Assembly (NCBI GenBank): GCA_037044905.1
Contig: JBAOKB010000011.1
Coordinates: forward strand, 17,811-81,810
Reading direction: 5' to 3'
Source of the DNA: Hortaea werneckii
Lineage: Eukaryota > Ascomycota > Dothideomycetes > Mycosphaerellales > Teratosphaeriaceae
Length of the DNA stretch: 64,000 nt
Below the pieces are notes generated by a model. It did not search any database. It was not told where the DNA came from and saw only the letters and a program-made list of their open reading frames with translations. How positions within the stretch are numbered: the stretch's first letter is position 1; each line of letters begins with the position of its first letter. Position numbers and translations under genes: made by a program. This document shows positions 59,425-64,000 of the stretch, in pieces.

Positions 59425-59790
59425 GGTCCTTTTTTTTCGTGCGCCTCAGCGCATTGCTTGATAGGAATGTCGCTCAGATGGTGGTTGGTATGAGTTTAGT
59501 CGCAGTGGTGACGTTGAAGTGTGCGCGCGAAGCGACGCGTCCGAGGATGTTTGGTCCAGTCCCACAGCTTTTGCATGCTGCACCCCCACCCTCATCCGTC
59601 ATGGGTACCATCGCGCGGTCACGTGATCGTGGGCGTCCTACCTTCCGACTCTTATGGGCGACATTGAACCAAAGGTTTCATAACCAAACCCATTCTCCGA
59701 ACATAGCGGAAGCGCAGCGAACTCGAAATTCTCATCAGATTTTCTGTACAAGTGGGAGGTGTGAAGCTACAGTGCCCAAATTGAAGCCGA
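59425..59790. promoter_or_regulatory. Bidirectional promoter region
   Basis: 366 bp between the start codons of the AT-hook-like gene (minus) and the aminopeptidase gene (plus). It includes a TCACGTGA palindrome (59620-59627), an E-box-like element of the type bound by bHLH factors such as Cbf1 in yeasts. Its use here is inference. Confidence 0.5.
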
Positions 59791-61990
59791 ATGACTACAG
59801 TCTTCAGCTTCCGCTGCACATTCCGGCTTCCCAAGATTGCTCTTGCTCAGCATAGCAAAACATTCATCTCGCACTCCACCTGTCGCGCTTTTTCCGCCAT
59901 GGCCATTCGTCCTGCGCCCGAGTCTGTAGCCAAGGAGGCTGCAGCAAATATACACCAGCCGCGAGACCCCAATACGTTGTCTAACTACAATGCTTTTCGG
60001 ACGAAGCATACCGAAGCCGACTTCGAAATTGACTTCAACGCCAAGCGGTTGAAGGGTACTGTCCATTTGACGTTGGAGAAGCTGGTCAAGGATGCCAGCA
60101 AGGTGATTTTGGATTCGAGGTAGGCTATGATCCATCATTTTGCTCCTCCAGCCCGCCTTAGTCTGGTACTTCCGTGGTCCTATTTCCTTGTTAATTATAG
60201 ATGCTACACTGGAGCATAGAGCCGTGGCTAATCCAATTTCTAGCTACCTCGAGGTCTTCGGCGTCAAAGCTGGCTCTCGTGAGCTCAAATATGATCTGTC
60301 CACCTCCAGAGTAGAGCCATACGGCAGCCCGCTCAGCATTGCTGTGCCTGAGACCGACAGCAGTGAGCTTAAGCTCAGCATTGACGTGGCGACAACCAAA
60401 GACTGCACTGCTCTTCAATGGCTTACTCCAGCCCAAACGAGCAATAAGAAGCACCCTTACATGTTCTCTCAATGCCAAGCCATCCATGCCCGATCTCTCT
60501 TCCCTTGCCAGGACACCCCCGACGTCAAGTCGACCTATACATTCAACCTTCGCTCTCCCTTGCCAGTGCTAGCCTCTGGACTTCCCACAGGCCCAAGGGA
60601 CTTCAAGCCAGGTCAGAATGGAGAACCGGGGACTTTGCTCTATACTTTCCATCAAGCAATCCCCATGCCGTCTTACCTCTTCGCTATTGCTAGTGGTGAC
60701 CTTGCTTCTGCTTCTATCGGCCCGCGTTCGACTGTTTGGACAGGACCAGAAGAGCTCAACGCCTCTCAGTGGGAGTTTGAGAAGGACACCGAACCCTACA
60801 TCCAAGCGGCTGAGAAGATTGTCTACCCTTACGCGTGGACGACTTATAACGTCCTGGTTTTGCCGCCCTCTTTCCCATACGGTAAGCAAATCAGATGGCG
60901 GAACTTATTTTTATAGAACACTGACTTTATCGCTTGTTTAGGTGGTATGGAAAACCCAGTCTACACGTTTGCAACACCGACAGTTGTGTCTGGCGACAGG
61001 CAGAATGTTGATGTCATCGCCCACGAGCTGAGCCACTCCTGGTCTGGCAATCTCGTCTCGAACGCCAGCTGGGAGCATTTCTGGCTGAACGAAGGCTGGA
61101 CGACCTACCTCGAGCGGAGAATCCAGGCTGCTATCCATGGAAGTGACAAGCACCGTGACTTCTCCGCCATTATCGGCTGGAAAGCTCTCAGCGACAGTAT
61201 CAAGCAATACGGCGAGGACCATGAGTTCACCAAGCTGATCCCGGATCTCAAGGGCCAAGACCCGGATGATGCCTTCTCTTCCATTCCTTACGAGAAAGGG
61301 TTCACTTTCCTCTACCATCTCGAAAAGCTCATTGGGAAGGAGAAGTGGGATAAATTCATTCCACACTATTTCACTGCCTTCAAGGAGAAGTCAGTCGACT
61401 CATACGAGTTCAAAGCCACGCTGCTCAGCTTCTTCGCTGGAGACGCTGAGGCGAGCAAGAAGCTGGAGAACTTGGAGTGGGACACATGGTTCTACAAGCC
61501 TGGCTTCCCTCCCAAACCCGATTTCGACACGGAGCTGGCAGATCAGTGCTACGAGCTCGCCAGGAAATGGGAGGCACTCAATGAGAGCAAGGCTGACAAG
61601 TGGGAGCCCAGCCCCGCGGACATTAACAAGTTCACGTCAAACCAATCTGTAGTCTTCCTCGAGACATTGCAATCGTCTCAGACGACACTCAAGCCAGGTC
61701 TGATCGATCTGATGGGCAAGACGTACGGGTTCGCGCAATCTAAAAATGTTGAATTGGTCTCCCGGTATTACGTCCTCGGCCTGCAGGCCAGGGATGAGAA
61801 GGTTTACGAGCCCGCGGCCGAGCTGCTCGGGAGGATTGGCAGGATGAAGTTCGTGCGACCGGTGTTTAGGGAGCTGATGAAGTGCGATATGGCGCTCGCG
61901 CAGAAGGTGTATGATGCGAACAAGGAGACTTGGCATCCGATTTGTCGGGATATGGTGAGGAAAATGTTGGAGAAGGGTCCGAAGGAGTAG
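59791..61990 (+). CDS. Leukotriene A4 hydrolase-type M1 aminopeptidase
   Basis: Exons 59791-60119, 60244-60881 and 60942-61990 encode 671 aa; introns are 124 and 60 bp. Splicing restores VILDSSYLEVFGVKAG and SFPYGGMENPVYTFATP. It is a bifunctional-family zinc metallopeptidase (M1, LTA4H/Lap2 branch) with substrate-site GGMENP (323-328), zinc motif HELSH (350-354) and the third ligand Glu373 in NEGW, i.e. HExxH-x18-E. The C-terminal region (from about residue 530) is the helical LTA4H domain ending with GRMKFVRPVFRELMKCD. Family members are about 610-640 aa; the extra 36 residues before MAIRPAPESVA (ATG 59899) are Arg/Ser/Phe-rich and may be a mitochondrial presequence, with 59899 giving a cytosolic form. 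In yeast the orthologue trims peptides and hydrolyses epoxides weakly. Confidence 0.95.
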
Positions 61991-63345
61991 GTGTGAGACA
62001 TCTTTGATTAGAAGAAGTTCGTTTAGAACCGGAATTAAAGCATGTCAAAGATAGAATTGCCGTCCGCAGGCTGTGTTCAGAAGATTGAGTGGCTCTCGTC
62101 AGACTATACACGCTGTGACGGCCCACAAGCTGCCTGCGGATCTTCCGACGCGTGTTTGGGCAATGATGATGCTATGCCGCAGGATTACTAGGCCTCGTTA
62201 AAGGGTTCGCTTCGAGCGACACTACTGATCACCTGCATGGGTTACCATCTCCTGAGGCACAATTCCAAATACGCAACTTGCGCGAAGCAATGCCACGAGG
62301 CATACCGGACCTTCGCAAGCAAATCTTGCAGACGTTTGATCATCAGCATGTACTCCAGCGACCAAGATGATCCCCCAGTCTGAGATTGAAATGCCCTCTG
62401 ATTGAGTTTCCTCGTAATAGCCGAAGACATCTCCACTACACTACGCCTGTAGACTTCGCGCTGACAGACCGGGATGGCTCTCTGGGTTGTCGGCAGATTC
62501 TAAACAAGGCGACTCCATATTTTCGTTGCCGTGCGCTGCTCCACACCAAATCTCCAAGGACTTCTCGCTTCCCACAATCATGGTCGAGCTAGGTTGTGTT
62601 GGACGAAGTAGATTTCCAGTCAACCTTTCGAGCTGTAGAGTTTGAGACCTCCTCGCGTGTTTGAAAAGGTTGTTTTGGCCTCATCACGTCAGGTCAGCAT
62701 GGGCAATCACGTCCAGAGGAATGTGACCACATGTCTGCGAGGATCGTCACAAACGGTCGAGAATCTAGCGAAGTTAACAGGTAACGCCTGTAGTGGACGC
62801 ACTGACGCCGTCACGTCTCTCATTCGTCGGACGGATGCAACTTTTTTTTTTTCGAAGTCGACGCGTGGGGTGCGTGAGCTTAGAGGCAGCGAATCCAACC
62901 AGGTCGATCGCCCGGGGATCTGATTGGCCCGTGCCAGATCGGCACACGAATCGTACCTGACACCAGGTGGAGGGGAGAGCGGACGTTGACTTTCGGCTGG
63001 CGAAAAAAAGAGTTAACCCGACGCTGCGTCGTCACACACCCCTACGGTCTACTATGCCTGGCAAGGAAGGGAGCGACAGGAACTGCAGTCGTTTTTGCCG
63101 GCTTGGGAGTATGCAGATCCCAGGAGACCGGGCACAAGGCCGGGCTGCTGGGAAGACTGGACCTAGGATAGCGCCCTAATCACATCCTTGCCCCGAGATC
63201 TTTCACATCTTGGAGGTTGCATTGGGTTCGTGGAGGTTTCAGATTGGGGGAAGAATATGATGTCGAGTGCTCCCCTTCCCTCCCCGACTTCTCCTCACGC
63301 TGGTGTTTCATCTCTTTCTATCTGGGCTTGAGAGGGTAACCGACT
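61991..63345. other. Intergenic, no gene supported
   Basis: About 1.35 kb. Minus-strand ORFs at 62242-62436 and 62441-62623 lie end to end in different frames and could be remains of a decayed gene, but no family is recognisable. A poly-T run occurs at 62,843-62,853. The last few hundred bases should hold the transporter promoter. Confidence 0.5.
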
Positions 63346-64000
63346 ATGAGCCCTTCTCCTGCTGCCATGTCTGGGACTATGTCGTTGACTACGATTACCC
63401 CCCGAGTGGCTCTGCCTCATGCCCGTTATATGGGGTTGAGTGGCGGAGCCCTACGAACGGCCATCGGCCTGACGGCAGGCCTATGTTTCCTTTCCTTTGG
63501 CTTCGGACAGGGTGATATCGGTGGGCTTATGCTCGTCAAGAGCTTTCGCGAGGAGTTCCCTAGGATCGATGCTGTCAGTCATCCGACGCTGGACACTGTT
63601 AACCTTGCCGGTATCACCGTCTCTTCGTGGAATCTCGGATGCTTTGTCGGCGCTGTAAGTGCTTCCACTCATGAAATAATCCTACTCAACAACTGACTCA
63701 AGGGCGTTAGATGGTGACGATATTCGTCGGTGATTTGCTTGGCCGCAAGGGCTCAGTCATGTTTGGCCTTGCTATCATGAACATTGGCAAGATCGTACAA
63801 GTGTGCTCCTTTGATCTTGGGCAGTACATCGCAGGCCGTGTCATCGCCGGCTTGGGCAACGGTTTCATCGCATCTACGGTGCCAGCGTGGCAAGCAGAAT
63901 GCCTCAAGACGCACCGTCGTGGTACCTTGCTCCTGGTATCTTTTGGATCTTGTATCACGGCTGGTGTGGCTCTTTCCTACTGGATTGGTACGCAGGCGCA
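63346..64000 (+). CDS. MFS sugar transporter (SP family), 5' part only
   Basis: Exons 63346-63654 and 63711 onward; the gene runs off the window end. The 56-bp intron has GTAAGT and TAG, and the junction gives CFVGA-MVTIFVGDLLGRKGSV. Typical sugar-porter features are present: a first membrane helix (AIGLTAGLCFLSFGFGQGDI), the loop 2-3 motif DLLGRKG, the GQYIAGRVIAGLGNGFIAS helix (the GRxxxGxGxG region) and the VPAWQAECLKTHRRGTL segment corresponding to P.Y..E..P...RG. It imports a hexose or related sugar across the plasma membrane; the specificity is not visible. Several in-frame ATGs exist near the start (63346, 63367, 63379); the first was chosen. Confidence 0.9.

Noticed and set aside
62242..62623. 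Decayed BTB/POZ gene on the minus strand
   Set aside because: The segment VGSEKSLEIW hinted at it, but neighbouring frames do not continue a BTB fold and no exon structure could be built.

Overview
The window is from a filamentous ascomycete (Pezizomycotina; a Dothideomycete is plausible but not provable from sequence alone). The signs are short GT-AG introns of 49-124 bp with GCTAAC/GCTGAC branch points, fungal families (Mcd4, Gal7, Yip1-domain, secreted PEBP, 2EXR/F-box-like), chromodomain Gypsy retrotransposons, and AT-rich blocks full of TAA/TAG that look like repeat-induced point mutation (RIP).

Left gene-rich arm (1-14.8 kb): the tail of an acidic protein, a small 2EXR/F-box-like gene, a secreted six-cysteine protein, then three enzyme genes (iron-type alcohol dehydrogenase/maleylacetate reductase-like, ACMSD/6-MSA-decarboxylase-like amidohydrolase, imidazolonepropionase-like amidohydrolase) that could form a small catabolic cluster. 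A large intracellular LysM protein and an unrecognised proline-rich protein with a 5-nt first coding exon follow.

Transposon block (about 14,821-43,312): a nested structure that can be unpacked. The outermost layer is a Tc1/mariner-like DNA transposon (about 1.5 kb once the inserts are removed). Inside it is a RIP-degraded Gypsy element B on the minus strand (15,086-42,078). Inside B are a RIP-degraded sister element A on the plus strand (15,757-22,448, target duplication AGTAG) and two almost identical, un-RIPed Gypsy chromoviruses, D1 (23,981-30,778, duplication TAAAG) and D2 (32,019-38,817, duplication ATAAA). Subtracting the inserts gives B a length of 6,689 bp against 6,692 bp for A, which confirms the reading. 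D1 and D2 have 402-bp LTRs, a Gag with an unusually long C-terminal region, a Pol reached by a probable -1 frameshift at A AAAAAC, signs of Tf1-type self-priming, and an antisense ORF with a Zn2Cys6-like cysteine array. D1 carries a 1-bp gag frameshift; D2 has no visible break.

Right gene-rich arm (43.3-64 kb): an intron-containing tRNA-Arg(CCT) whose 3' half and flank are repeated in inverted orientation 0.8 kb away, a secreted PEBP-like protein, GAL7, another 2EXR/F-box-like gene, an unrecognised acidic protein whose 3' end was altered by a 52-bp tandem duplication, a Yip1-domain Golgi protein, an unrecognised two-exon gene, MCD4 (GPI ethanolamine-phosphate transferase) with an outsized intron holding a 193-codon ORF, a disordered AT-hook-like nuclear protein, an LTA4H-type aminopeptidase, and the start of an MFS sugar transporter that runs off the end.

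Apart from the possible catabolic trio, the host genes are unrelated housekeeping or accessory genes, many in divergent pairs with short shared promoters. Exon coordinates were derived by hand from reading frame, splice consensus and family continuity. No alignment, database search or RIP index was run.
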